Notes under the pieces: generated by a model
The model's input: the letters and a program-made list of their open reading frames with translations, nothing else
Database searches by the model: none
What the model was told of the DNA's origin: nothing
In this document: one piece after another, positions 9,053 through 17,951 of the stretch
Position numbering within the stretch: the stretch's first letter is position 1
How the letters are laid out: each line of letters opens with the position of its first letter
Position numbers and translations under genes: made by a program
Assembly (NCBI RefSeq): GCF_000971965.1
Contig: NZ_LAQP01000014.1
Coordinates: 62,001 to 126,000, forward strand
Reading direction: 5' to 3'
Origin: Paenibacillus wulumuqiensis
GTDB taxonomy: Bacteria; Bacillota; Bacilli; Paenibacillales; Paenibacillaceae
Length of the DNA: 64,000 bases

Positions 9053-9346
9053 TTAGTAACCGGAGCCTGTAGATGAATTGATCGCACTCATGAATGCTGC
9101 ACCAAAAATGACAATGAGCAGTACATACAGCACGATACCGATAGCCATCCATACAAGCGCTGCTTTGGCATAGTTGGCTTTGGATGGGTTGGTGCTGCCG
9201 CTGAAGCCCCATACAAACAGCATAACAATGTTTACAATTGGAATAGCCATCAGCAGAATCGTGATCATCCAATCCTTGAAGCTTATTACTCCAGTGTTAT
9301 ATCCTGGTTGACCTGGTGGATAGTTGTCTTGTGGCAAATTACTCAT
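9053..9346 (-). CDS. Small two-helix membrane protein
   Basis: 97 residues from the ATG at 9346, which follows GAGGGGT; six further codons are open upstream without a site. The first ~25 residues are polar with PPGQPGYN; two transmembrane helices follow (ILLMAIPIVNIVMLFVWGF and ALVWMAIGIVLYVLLIVIF) separated by a short basic loop with SKANYAKA, a pattern common in small Bacillota membrane proteins of unknown role. It is monocistronic with its own terminator. Confidence 0.75.
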   Translation of the reverse strand: MSNLPQDNYPPGQPGYNTGVISFKDWMITILLMAIPIVNIVMLFVWGFSGSTNPSKANYAKAALVWMAIGIVLYVLLIVIFGAAFMSAINSSTGSGY

Positions 9347-9642
9347 GAAAAATACCCCTCTCAATTATGTATATTTTGAAATAAATAATGAGTGATTTAT
9401 CATAAAAAATGATCTATTCTTGTTGGTTATCTTATTTTACTTAATCGTGTTCTCTCTCTATTGCCAAACTATTCTTTACAAAATGAAAAGGGTAAGCGAT
9501 ACTATAACTAAGTTTGTTGATCGGAATTAAAAGAAAAAAACTGTTAGCTGTACAACCTGTATAAAAACTATTGCAAGTTACTAAAAGTATCTTTATAATG
9601 AGACATATTGAAAGATTAACCCATGGAAATTTCAAAGTGAGT

Positions 9643-9678
9643 TTTCAAGGTTAATAGGAATTTCAAGGCTAATAAGAA
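9643..9678. repeat. 18-bp tandem duplication
   Basis: Two head-to-tail copies, TTTCAAGGTTAATAGGAA and TTTCAAGGCTAATAAGAA, differ at two positions. They lie just upstream of the FMN riboswitch, in an AT-rich gene-free stretch (9347-9703) that otherwise shows no recognisable element. Confidence 0.7.
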
Positions 9679-9703
9679 TGATGATAATTACTAATCGAAT
9701 AGA

Positions 9704-9850
9704 GATCTTCGGGGTAAGGTGAAATTCCTGACCGGCGGTGAATGTTGACTATAGTCAGCAGCAGCCCGCGACTCACTGCTGTGTCACACAGCAGCTGACT
9801 GATCTGGTGTAAATCCAGAGCCGACGGTAAAGTCCGGATGGGAGAAGATC
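9704..9850 (+). promoter_or_regulatory. FMN riboswitch (RFN element)
   Basis: The element shows the conserved FMN aptamer segments in order: GGTAAGGTGAAATTCCTGACCGGCGGT, here written in parts as GGTGAAATTCC and ACCGGCGGTGA, then AGCCCGCGA, GGTGTAAATCCAGAGCCGACGG in parts as GGTGTAAATCC and GCCGACGGT, then AGTCCGGATGGGAGAAG. Closing helix P1 is GATCTTC (9704-9710) with GAAGATC (9844-9850). It precedes the EamA-family transporter at 9993, so FMN should repress that gene. The 3' P1 strand can instead pair with TTTATTTGATC (9894-9904), a plausible antiterminator. Confidence 0.95.
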
Positions 9851-9904
9851 AATAAATAGGCTTATGCCGGTTTCTTTACTGATGCCGCATACGTTTATTT
9901 GATC

Positions 9905-9945
9905 AAGCCCCCGACTGTCGACTTCTCGATATCGGGGGCTTTCCG
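9905..9945 (+). terminator. Riboswitch expression-platform hairpin
   Basis: A ten-bp GC-rich stem AAGCCCCCGA/TCGGGGGCTT follows the aptamer. The T run is short (TTTCC), so premature termination is likely but less than classical. It abuts a sequence (9894-9904) that can pair with the aptamer's P1 strand, giving the expected two-state switch. Confidence 0.75.
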
Positions 9946-9992
9946 CATTAAGATCTCCTATTCAAATTCTAATCATACGAGGAGTTTGAATT

Positions 9993-10973
9993 ATGGAAAA
10001 TGCCAACGCACGTATTCAATCTGCATCATCTGCCAAACAACGTCATATCAAAAGCGGGTTCTGGCTTGTCTTTATCGGAGCAGCCCTATGGGGGATTGAT
10101 CCACTGTTCCGTATTATCCTGCTGGATTCCTTTACATCTACCCAGATCGTTCTGCTGGAGCATCTGGTGGCACTGCTGTTCGCCGCACCCATCCTGTGGA
10201 TCAATCGTCAGGAGCTGCGCGGCCTGAAATGGCAGCATGTCGGTGCGCTGCTGTTCCTGTCGTGGGGCGGCTCGGCGCTGGCGACGGTTCTGTTCACGAT
10301 GGGACTGGCCCATGGGGATCTGAACGCCGTACTGCTGCTGCAAAAGCTGCAGCCGATCTTTGCCATCGTATTGGCCCGTCTGCTGCTCAAGGAAATGCTG
10401 CCGCGAGGATTTGGCTGGCTGTTCGTGCTGGCACTGGGCGGTACGTATCTGCTTACCTTCGGTTTTACAATTCCGATTGGTCATATGGGTGACTTTGCCC
10501 AGGTTGGTTCCTTGCTGGCATTGGGCGCGGCTGCACTATGGGGCGGTTCCACCGTTATGGGACGTCTAATGGTCGGTAAAATGAAATACGAAACCGTTAC
10601 TTCGCTGCGGTTCATTCTGGCGATTCCGCTGCTGCTGTTCATGACGCTGAACGAAAATGCTGCCTGGAGCCTGCCGGCGGGGGCGATTCCAGTGACACTG
10701 GTCGTCGTTAATCTGCTTGGTCAGGCGCTGCTGCCCGGTCTGCTCAGTCTGCTCATGTATTACAAAGGGCTGTCGACCACTAAAGCTTCGGTCGCTACAC
10801 TGGCCGAGCTGAGCTTCCCGATGGTGGGTGTACTGATCAACTGGATCGTCTACCAGCAGCTTGTCACCTGGTCCCAGCTGCTTGGATTCCTGCTCATCTG
10901 GGGTGTATTGTTCGTCATCTCCAGACAGCAGCAGCCTTCCGAAGCGAAAAATTCCGTGCCTATGGCTTCCTGA
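9993..10973 (+). CDS. EamA/DMT-family transporter, probable flavin importer
   Basis: A 326-residue integral membrane protein with about ten hydrophobic helices in two EamA repeats (residues ~20-155 and ~170-310), including GAALWGIDPLF in the first and GAAALWGGSTVMGR at the start of the second. ATG 9993 follows CGAGGAG. An FMN riboswitch lies directly upstream, which ties it to flavin supply; DMT-family riboflavin uptake proteins (RibN, ImpX) are known in other bacteria. Most Bacillota use RibU, so this would be an alternative carrier. Family is secure; riboflavin as substrate is inferred from the switch. Confidence 0.87.
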   Translation: MENANARIQSASSAKQRHIKSGFWLVFIGAALWGIDPLFRIILLDSFTSTQIVLLEHLVALLFAAPILWINRQELRGLKWQHVGALLFLSWGGSALATVLFTMGLAHGDLNAVLLLQKLQPIFAIVLARLLLKEMLPRGFGWLFVLALGGTYLLTFGFTIPIGHMGDFAQVGSLLALGAAALWGGSTVMGRLMVGKMKYETVTSLRFILAIPLLLFMTLNENAAWSLPAGAIPVTLVVVNLLGQALLPGLLSLLMYYKGLSTTKASVATLAELSFPMVGVLINWIVYQQLVTWSQLLGFLLIWGVLFVISRQQQPSEAKNSVPMAS

Positions 10974-11040
10974 TCGGAAAGCTGACCCGTACGAATACTC
11001 TGATTCTTATATGAATTACGAATGGATATGATCACCATGC

Positions 11041-11103
11041 AAAAAGCTCCTGCCTATTCACTGATCCGCATAACGGATAGTGGATGGACAGGAGCTTTTT
11101 TTG
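11041..11103. terminator. Bidirectional terminator
   Basis: AAAAAGCTCCTG pairs with CAGGAGCTTTTT; the ~35-nt apex contains a further small hairpin. It lies between the convergent transporter and GH43 genes, with a T8 tail on the plus strand and a T5 tail on the minus strand. Confidence 0.85.
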
Positions 11104-11116
11104 TTACACAGATCGC

Positions 11117-12556
11117 TTATTTGCGGCCGTCGGCCGGTACGATATCGAAGAAATCGATCTCGCCGTAGCCGTCTCCTTTGGAGAAGCGGATCGTATGCTT
11201 GCCGCGACTCAGCTCAAGCAGCTGGGTGGAGAGTCCCCAGTTTTCCCAGCCTTTATTGGTAATATAAAAAGGCGTCGGTGCAGCGCCATCCACGGACAGC
11301 ATCAGTGTAGACCAGTCCATTCCTGTCGTGCCGTTGGCGGTACGGGCGGAGAGAATATATTTGCCGTCTGCCGGAATTTTGATCGTGTATTCGGCGTAGC
11401 TGTCCGGAAGATCGATATGTCCGGCTTTGGAACCTTTGGAGCCATTTTCGCTGGACGAAGCATAAGCACCGCCGCCAAAGACAGCATTTTCCGCTTCATA
11501 GCGGGTATGCTTCGGTTCACCGGAAGGCAGGCTGACCGGGCGGTTGGCGGCTGCAGGCTCGTCCAGATCGGGAGTGCCGTCTCTGTTCCAGTCGAATTCC
11601 TGGGCGCGGATCTCCCGGTTCCAGCCGGAGCCATCGAATTTGGCGGCATGATAGATAATCCAGTCTTCACGGCCATCCGGGGAAGTCGTGAGGGAAGCGT
11701 GCCCCGGTCCATAGATGCCATTCGCCGAAGCGAATACAGGCTTCTCCCGTTTGGTCCAGGAAGCAGGATTCATCAGATCCTTGCGGGTATCGGCTGTGAT
11801 GAGGCCGAGGGAATAATCATTGGTCCAGCTGCCGCTGGCTGAGTAGAGCAGGTTGATGGTGCGGCCTTTGATATAGACCTGTGGACCTTCATTGACATTG
11901 GGCTGATGATTGGTCTCCCAGTCGTATGTGGGCCGGGCAATCTCTACCCGTTCCGAGCTGATCGTCCATGGGTCGCTCATACGGGCGATGTACAGATGCT
12001 GGCTGACATTTTCGGTGCCTTCCCAGCCGGACCAGATATAATACAGCTGATCGCCGATGGCGAACGGGGTACCGTCAATGCCCCAGCGATTGGTCGAATC
12101 GGTGAGCTGGCCCTTGTCTGTCCAGGTACCCTGCATCGGATCGGCCGCTGTATTTTCCATAACATACATCCGGTGATTGGCATTGTCGCCGTCATCCTTG
12201 GCGTAATACACGTACCAGGCGCCATTCAGATAATGAATCTCAGGCGCCCATACATTTTGTCCACCGGTCGTAATCTCGCGCTTCTCGGCAGCATCCACAC
12301 CGGTAATGGTGGAGGACTTCCAGATGGTCACGTTATTGCCGGTTGTTTTGGTAAAATAGTAAAATCCGTCGGTATGCTTGTACATCCATGGATCCGCGCC
12401 ATCCTGCATAATGACAGAGTAGAATTTCTTGGTGGAACTGGATTTGCTGGTATGTTCTCTGTCAGCGGATGCGATTCCGGCGGAACTGCTGCTAAGTATC
12501 AATACAGCCATAATAAATAGGAATCCCCCTTTAATAATAAGTCGATACGGTTTCAT
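11117..12556 (-). CDS. Secreted GH43 glycosidase with C-terminal carbohydrate-binding domain
   Basis: 479 residues. A signal peptide occupies residues 1-31 (cleavage near ASADRE). The GH43 five-bladed propeller spans ~45-325 with the three catalytic acids recognisable: base Asp55 (DGADPWMY), pKa modulator Asp161 (WGIDGTPF) and acid Glu223 (VNEGPQVY). From ~351 a CBM6-like beta-sandwich begins with YEAENAVFGG. Members act on arabinan, arabinoxylan or related side chains. It is divergent from the sensor operon at 12884 and presumably feeds the importer at 17952-21150. A candidate cre lies upstream. The exact linkage cleaved is not determinable. Confidence 0.9.
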   Translation of the reverse strand: MKPYRLIIKGGFLFIMAVLILSSSSAGIASADREHTSKSSSTKKFYSVIMQDGADPWMYKHTDGFYYFTKTTGNNVTIWKSSTITGVDAAEKREITTGGQNVWAPEIHYLNGAWYVYYAKDDGDNANHRMYVMENTAADPMQGTWTDKGQLTDSTNRWGIDGTPFAIGDQLYYIWSGWEGTENVSQHLYIARMSDPWTISSERVEIARPTYDWETNHQPNVNEGPQVYIKGRTINLLYSASGSWTNDYSLGLITADTRKDLMNPASWTKREKPVFASANGIYGPGHASLTTSPDGREDWIIYHAAKFDGSGWNREIRAQEFDWNRDGTPDLDEPAAANRPVSLPSGEPKHTRYEAENAVFGGGAYASSSENGSKGSKAGHIDLPDSYAEYTIKIPADGKYILSARTANGTTGMDWSTLMLSVDGAAPTPFYITNKGWENWGLSTQLLELSRGKHTIRFSKGDGYGEIDFFDIVPADGRK

Positions 12557-12580
12557 TCAACAGACCCCTCTCTTCAATTA

Positions 12581-12594
12581 TTAAAACGCTTACA
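12581..12594 (-). promoter_or_regulatory. Candidate cre (CcpA) site, one mismatch
   Basis: Read on the minus strand, TGTAAGCGTTTTAA matches the cre consensus except at one conserved C. It lies ~25 bases upstream of the GH43 start codon. The rest of the 12557-12883 gap between the divergent genes shows no other recognisable element. Confidence 0.45.
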
Positions 12595-12883
12595 TTTAGA
12601 ACTGTACAGCAGACATTCCTTCTGGAACAGGACAATATTTTGGAAGGATGGACATTCCATTGGAGATTCATGCCTGCTGGATTCCTAAAGCTAGCGGAAA
12701 CGGTTATACTTCCTTGCCAGCAGGTAGATATGGTGTAGGGGAACAGAGGGCTTTGGACAGAGAGTAGTGAGAAACAAGCAGAGAGAACAGTGGAAAATAC
12801 CAGCAAGAAAAATGGCGGCAGTGAAGTGCAGTGAAGGAAAAGTGAGGCAGTAATTCACATATTGCAGTAGAGGGAGGGAGCCT

Positions 12884-14236
12884 ATGCGGCAGCAATGGAA
12901 AAATTATAAAAATCCCGGCCGCAAGCTGTGGGTACTGGCGGTTGCGGTCGTTGTGCTGCTACTGTTGGCTTACAGTATGTATGCCCTGGAGTCCAACCGC
13001 AGGCAGGACACGGTCAGCCAGCTGGCGCTGAAAGGGAATGTTGGAGAGGCCAATGATACGATCCAGATTCATTTCTGGACACCATTTAGCGGCGGGGATA
13101 TCTCATTTATGCAGGAGCTGGTCCGGCAGTATAACGAGCAGAATACCGACCATATTCAAGTCACGATGAAAAATAACAAGCTGGACGATTATTACACCAA
13201 GCTGTCTACAGCGATCGTGACCGAGGAGGCGCCGGATGTGGCTGTAGTCCACGCTTCGATGTATGCACAGTACATTCCGGCCCAATTTATTACGGATATC
13301 AGTACGGTATCTACGCAGAGCGGAGTACAGTGGAACCGTTTTAATCCGGCGATACTGAAGCGTACCGTAACGGATGGCAGGCATTATGGTCTTCCGCTGG
13401 ATACCCATTTCAGCGTACTGTATTACAACAAGAAATGGCTGGAACAGGCTGGCGTATACAAGGATGGTCAGGTCATCATCAAGCCGGGAGAGGAGGGATT
13501 TATGGAATTTCTGCAGACGATTCAGCGCAAAGTGCCGGCGGATGTCGCACCGCTGGCTGTGCCCAATGTACGCATTGACTCGCTGTGGCTGTGGTGGTCG
13601 CTCTATGCGCAGATGGAAGGTGGAGGAATGCTGTATACGCCGGACGGCAGCAGGGCTTTGCTGAATATGCCGGCTGCACGGCAGTCGCTAGAGCAGGTCG
13701 CTTCCCTGTACGATCAGCAGCTGATTCCGCCGGATATCAACAATGCGACGATTCAGTTTGCCCAGGGTAAGGCGGCGCTGCTGTTTTTGGGAGTGTGGTC
13801 GATAGGTTCTTTTGAGCAGGTGGAGGGATTGGACTTTGGCGTGATGCCGTTTCCGCAAATTTATGACAAACCGGGTTCCTGGGGAGATGCGCATACGCTC
13901 GCTTTTCCGGTGCATAGCGATCAGGACCCACGTCGTCTCGCCGCAGCAGTCAAATTTGCCGAATGGCTGGCCAATCATGGAGCGGTCTGGGGCAAGGCTG
14001 GACATGTACCGGCTGTGCGTGATCAGGCGGCATCGGAGTCCTATCTCTCGCTGCCGTACCGCCGGGAATATGCCGGAGCGGCGGATGATGTGGAGTATTT
14101 CCCGGAGCATCCCAAGCAGAGTGAAGTGAACGATGCCCTGGTCAATGAACTGGAGAAGCTCTGGTACGGCAAGCAGACGGTCGATCAGATGCTGGATCGT
14201 CTGGAGCCTTTGATTAATGGCATTTTAAAGGAGTAA
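12884..14236 (+). CDS. Membrane-anchored sugar-binding protein of a sensor system
   Basis: 450 residues. An uncleaved-looking hydrophobic segment at ~16-34 (LWVLAVAVVVLLLLAYSMY) lacks a lipobox cysteine, so the protein is anchored by a helix. The remainder is a family-1 sugar-binding fold starting IQIHFWTPFSGGD, and it parallels the lipoprotein at 17952 throughout (shared PADVAPLA, SGVQWNRFNP versus AGVNWDEFNP, MPFPQIYDKPG versus MPMPQIYDQPA). The stop is three bases from the histidine kinase start. This gene order recalls AraP-AraS-AraT of Geobacillus, where the binding protein presents sugar to the kinase. GAGGGAGG precedes the ATG. Confidence 0.85.
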   Translation: MRQQWKNYKNPGRKLWVLAVAVVVLLLLAYSMYALESNRRQDTVSQLALKGNVGEANDTIQIHFWTPFSGGDISFMQELVRQYNEQNTDHIQVTMKNNKLDDYYTKLSTAIVTEEAPDVAVVHASMYAQYIPAQFITDISTVSTQSGVQWNRFNPAILKRTVTDGRHYGLPLDTHFSVLYYNKKWLEQAGVYKDGQVIIKPGEEGFMEFLQTIQRKVPADVAPLAVPNVRIDSLWLWWSLYAQMEGGGMLYTPDGSRALLNMPAARQSLEQVASLYDQQLIPPDINNATIQFAQGKAALLFLGVWSIGSFEQVEGLDFGVMPFPQIYDKPGSWGDAHTLAFPVHSDQDPRRLAAAVKFAEWLANHGAVWGKAGHVPAVRDQAASESYLSLPYRREYAGAADDVEYFPEHPKQSEVNDALVNELEKLWYGKQTVDQMLDRLEPLINGILKE

Positions 14237-14239
14237 GCG

Positions 14240-16033
14240 ATGAAAAAGTGGCTGGAACGATGGAAAAATATGCGACTCGTCAATCGCCTCATTCTGATGA
14301 ACACGGTTCTGATCTCGATTCCGCTCATTATCTCTTCCTGGATCAGCAGTATCGGGTATTCCAATTCGATTCAGGCGAATGTGGGCAGATATCAGGCCGA
14401 TGTGGTACGGGAATTTACAGCAAATACGGATGTCTTTATGAATGAGCTGGTGCTGCTGTCCGTGACACCCTATCAGTCGCCGGAGCTGCTGAATTATCTG
14501 GAACAGAGTGGATCGCACAGCCGGGAGATGGATATCTATGAGCAGCGTCTGCTGCTGGAAAGCTTTGTCCGGCGGATTCTGGTCAATGGACGCGTCGATG
14601 TAACCGGGGTGTCGCTGTTATCCGATCATGCCCGTTCCTATGTGGAGCTGCCGGACAGTCCCGGACGTTTTGCGGAAGCAGCCGACGAGGAGCGTGTGCT
14701 TCCTGTCGGCACAAAGCTGTCGGGCAAAGGATACTTTGCCGCTCCGCATGCGCTGCTGTCGGACAATGGTTCGACATATGAAGTATTCTCGATTATTCGC
14801 CAGATCCGCAGTCTGGAAAATGGTCGTCCGCTCGGTACGCTGGTCATCAATGTACCGGAGGAAGCGCTGATTCAGCGGATTCGCAATCTGGAGAGTTCGC
14901 AGACCTCCGCATTTGCGATGGTGGATCAGCAGGGGAACTACATTTATCGCAGCAGCGCCTTTGTGCTGACGGATCAGGTGCTTACCGGCTACCGGGGAGA
15001 AGGGACGCTGACACTGGACAATGACGGCCAGCCTGTACTGCTGACCTATCAGACCTCTCCGGTAACCGGCTGGACGGTGCTGCAGGCAGTACCGCTGTCC
15101 GTACTGCTGCAGGATGCGAGCCGGATCAATCAGCAGATGATCTGGCTGGGCGGTCTCTGTCTGCTATTGTCGGTGCTGCTGTCTGTCATTCACTCGATGC
15201 GGATCACCCGTCCGCTCAGCCGGCTGCGTGATTCGATGAAGCTGGTGGAGCGGGGGCAGTTCGATATCGAGCTGCCTGCCCGAAATATGGACGAGATCGG
15301 GCATCTGAGCCGGGCTTTTAATATGATGGTCTCTCGTCTCGGACGCCTGACCTACCGGCTGTACGAGACGGAGATCAGGGAAAAGAATGCACAGATTGCT
15401 TCGCTGCAGAGCCAGATCAATCCGCATTTTCTGTATAATACGCTCGGTTCAATCAGCATGTATGCCGAGCTGGAGGACAATCGGGAAATTGTACAGATGA
15501 CCGGTCATCTGAGCGCCCTGCTGCGCTACAGCATCGGCGGTGAGCATACCGACGTGACGATCGCTCAGGAGCTGGAGCATGTACGTGGCTATCTGGCGAT
15601 CCAGCAGATCCGCTATGGAGAGCGGCTGTCCTATGAAGTGGATGCCCCCGAACAGTGGCTGAACTGTCCTATGATCCGTCTGACCCTGCAGCCGGTAGTG
15701 GAAAATGCGATCGTGCATGGACTGGAGCGCGGACGCGGAAATGTGCACATTGTGATCCGTGTATGTCAGGAAGCTGGCAGCGTCAAGATGATGGTACAGG
15801 ACAACGGACCGGGCATGGAAGAGCATGAGCTTGCCGAGCAGAATGACAAAATGAACAAAGGAGTGCTCCCCGAAGGGCCCGGCGGGCATGGACTGGTCAA
15901 TGTACATCGCCGTATCGTACTCAAATACGGACAGGCCTATGGCCTGCGTCTGCATAATCTGGAGGAAGGCGGTCTGCAAGTGAGTATTATTGTGCCTGCT
16001 GCCCTGCAGATACCGGATGCCAGACAGGCATGA
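14240..16033 (+). CDS. YesM-type sensor histidine kinase
   Basis: 597 residues. Transmembrane helix 1 is at ~17-38, an extracellular sensor of ~250 residues follows, helix 2 at ~296-316, a HAMP region (RITRPLSRLRDSMKLVERGQF) to ~370, then the His_kinase domain with phospho-acceptor His396 in INPHFLYNT, and a HATPase domain with VVENAIVHGLE, DNGPGM and GGHGLVNVHRR. It is sandwiched between the anchored sugar-binding protein and the AraC-type regulator, so these three form one sugar-sensing circuit. GGAG precedes ATG 14240. Confidence 0.94.
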   Translation: MKKWLERWKNMRLVNRLILMNTVLISIPLIISSWISSIGYSNSIQANVGRYQADVVREFTANTDVFMNELVLLSVTPYQSPELLNYLEQSGSHSREMDIYEQRLLLESFVRRILVNGRVDVTGVSLLSDHARSYVELPDSPGRFAEAADEERVLPVGTKLSGKGYFAAPHALLSDNGSTYEVFSIIRQIRSLENGRPLGTLVINVPEEALIQRIRNLESSQTSAFAMVDQQGNYIYRSSAFVLTDQVLTGYRGEGTLTLDNDGQPVLLTYQTSPVTGWTVLQAVPLSVLLQDASRINQQMIWLGGLCLLLSVLLSVIHSMRITRPLSRLRDSMKLVERGQFDIELPARNMDEIGHLSRAFNMMVSRLGRLTYRLYETEIREKNAQIASLQSQINPHFLYNTLGSISMYAELEDNREIVQMTGHLSALLRYSIGGEHTDVTIAQELEHVRGYLAIQQIRYGERLSYEVDAPEQWLNCPMIRLTLQPVVENAIVHGLERGRGNVHIVIRVCQEAGSVKMMVQDNGPGMEEHELAEQNDKMNKGVLPEGPGGHGLVNVHRRIVLKYGQAYGLRLHNLEEGGLQVSIIVPAALQIPDARQA

Positions 16034-16124
16034 AATCAGTTTCGAATCATCATCAAACCAAAATCGAACAAAATAATTCCATACACGAGGACATGATCAT
16101 CAAAGAAAGAAAGGGGTACAAAAC

Positions 16125-17729
16125 ATGCATAAAGTGCTGGTCGTGGACGACGAGATGATTTTCCGCAAAGGACTTCGCCATCTGATCCAGGGGTTCAATC
16201 TGAACTGGGAAGTGTGCGGCGAAGCGAGAGATGGCATGGAGGCGCTGGAGATGATCCGGGAGCAGCAGCCTGATCTGGTCATTACCGATATTCGAATGCC
16301 TCGCATGGATGGCATACAGCTGCAGGCAGCGGTGGCCGAGCAGTATCCGGATATCCGCTGTGTGGTGCTCAGCGGATATAATGATTTTGAATATGCGCGC
16401 AGCTCCATTCGCAGTGGAGCCCGTGATTATTTATTGAAGCCGGTACAAAAGGATGAACTGTACGCGGCGCTAACCCGGATCGAGGCGGAGCTGGATACCC
16501 GTGAAGCGGTCCGCCCGATCAGCAGGCCGTCCGAACAGCTGATGAGGCAGCAGCTGCTGTCCGGTATCGTACACGGACGAATCGCTTATGATGCGGCAGA
16601 GCTGCTGGAAGAAGCCGGATTATCCTTTGACGGGAAAAAGGTATACTGTCTAATCGCCCAGCTGGACCGTAGCTCTGTCGCCGAACAACGGTATCATCAG
16701 ACCGACCCGGAGCTGTTCCTGCTGTATATTCAGCAGTTTGTACGCGAGGTCATTCTGACCGACTGGCCCGGTTATACCTTTATGGAACAGCAGCGGGTCG
16801 TGACATTGATCCAGGCCGAGCAGGATGAAGATGCCGAAGTCCGCATCCGTCAGCAGGCCGGTCAGCTGGTTCGTACGATCAAGCGGATGTCCCAGCTGAC
16901 CATTACGGTCGGTATCGGGCGGGGTGCGATCGATCTGGAATCTGTCCCCCGTTCCTATCGGGAAGCGGAGGTGGCACTGCTGTACCGCCTGACGACCGGA
17001 GGGGATCGGGTACTGGTCTATCCCTCCCAGCCGATAGCCGGGCAGTCGGATCATCCGGTACGTCTGCCTGCAGCGGACAGGCACTTTCTGGAGCAGCTGC
17101 TGTCCCAGGCGGATGGCGGTCAGCTAAACCGGCAGGTACAGGAATTTATCGATCGGCTCTGCCGCCAGATCAGTCAGCCCCAGATCGTACAGCAGCAGAT
17201 CAGCCGGATCATGATGGAATGTTACGAGATTGCGCTCGACTACGGTATTGTGGATAGCTGGCTGCAGGGCGGGGATATCGGACAGACACTGCAGGAAGTA
17301 TGGATGATCAATGACCGGCAGGAGCTGGCGGATTACTGTAGCAGCCAGCTGCAGGCGCTGTATGAACTGATCCGGCACCGGGAAGGTCATGTCACCCATG
17401 CGGTGGATCAGGTGGTGCAGTATATGGAGGAGCACTATGCCGAGCCGATTACGCTGGGCCTGATGGCTGAAAAGGTCTATCTGAATGCTTCTTATTTAAG
17501 CAGCCTGTTCAAAGCCAGGCTGGGCAAATCCTTTATCGAGGTACTGACGGAAATACGCATTCGCGAGGCGATCCGCAGACTGGTGCATACGGATGAGAAA
17601 ATATCCGGAATTGCCGTCGAGACGGGCTTTGTGAATATCCGGCATTTTAACCGTGTATTCAAGGCGGAGACGCAGATGACACCCAAGCAGTACCGCGAGC
17701 ACAGGCGCAGTCTATCCAATCCGGTGTAA
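16125..17729 (+). CDS. YesN-type response regulator with AraC DNA-binding domain
   Basis: 534 residues. The receiver domain (1-120) has the acidic pair VVDDE, phospho-acceptor Asp55 (VITDIRMPRMDG) and conserved Lys in LLKPV. A middle domain of unknown role (~130-410) links to a C-terminal AraC pair of helix-turn-helices (~425-530) containing MAEKVYLNASYLSSLFKA and GFVNIRHFNRVFKAE. A GAAAGGGG site lies nine bases before the ATG. It is the output of the preceding kinase and most likely activates the importer operon at 17952 and perhaps GH43. Confidence 0.94.
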   Translation: MHKVLVVDDEMIFRKGLRHLIQGFNLNWEVCGEARDGMEALEMIREQQPDLVITDIRMPRMDGIQLQAAVAEQYPDIRCVVLSGYNDFEYARSSIRSGARDYLLKPVQKDELYAALTRIEAELDTREAVRPISRPSEQLMRQQLLSGIVHGRIAYDAAELLEEAGLSFDGKKVYCLIAQLDRSSVAEQRYHQTDPELFLLYIQQFVREVILTDWPGYTFMEQQRVVTLIQAEQDEDAEVRIRQQAGQLVRTIKRMSQLTITVGIGRGAIDLESVPRSYREAEVALLYRLTTGGDRVLVYPSQPIAGQSDHPVRLPAADRHFLEQLLSQADGGQLNRQVQEFIDRLCRQISQPQIVQQQISRIMMECYEIALDYGIVDSWLQGGDIGQTLQEVWMINDRQELADYCSSQLQALYELIRHREGHVTHAVDQVVQYMEEHYAEPITLGLMAEKVYLNASYLSSLFKARLGKSFIEVLTEIRIREAIRRLVHTDEKISGIAVETGFVNIRHFNRVFKAETQMTPKQYREHRRSLSNPV

Positions 17730-17860
17730 CCAACAGCAGCTGGAGAGGGAGGATGGCACAGTCTATTTTTCTCACGGGATAGCGGATATATGGATCTGCT
17801 GCTCTGAAGGGATATACCCAAATATATGTCCATACCATCGAAAAAAGCGTCATGGTTCAG

Positions 17861-17946
17861 GACCTCCCTGTATTTTAAGATAGGTAATGTAAGCGCTAGC
17901 AATTAGAGAGCGGCGCATCACCCATCTTAAAACATACAGGGAGGTC
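17861..17946 (+). promoter_or_regulatory. Long inverted repeat overlapping the ribosome-binding site
   Basis: GACCTCCCTGTAT (17861-17873) is the exact complement of 17934-17946, and TTTAAGAT (17874-17881) continues the pairing after a two-base bulge, giving 21 paired bases. The right arm contains the GGGAGGT ribosome-binding site of the next gene; the 41-base loop holds a perfect cre. It could hide the start of translation in RNA or be a two-half operator in DNA. Confidence 0.75.
17888..17901 (+). promoter_or_regulatory. Perfect cre (CcpA) site
   Basis: TGTAAGCGCTAGCA matches the consensus TGWAARCGYTWNCW at every position. It lies 50 bases before the importer's first gene, so glucose repression of this operon is expected. 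Confidence 0.85.
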
Positions 17947-17951
17947 TTGTA

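Noticed and set aside
9441-9635. A 64-codon minus-strand open frame upstream of the FMN riboswitch
   Set aside because: It is AT-rich, has no ribosome-binding site and no family resemblance.
12531-12806. A 91-codon minus-strand open frame upstream of the GH43 gene
   Set aside because: It overlaps the GH43 start and promoter region and has no protein-like features.
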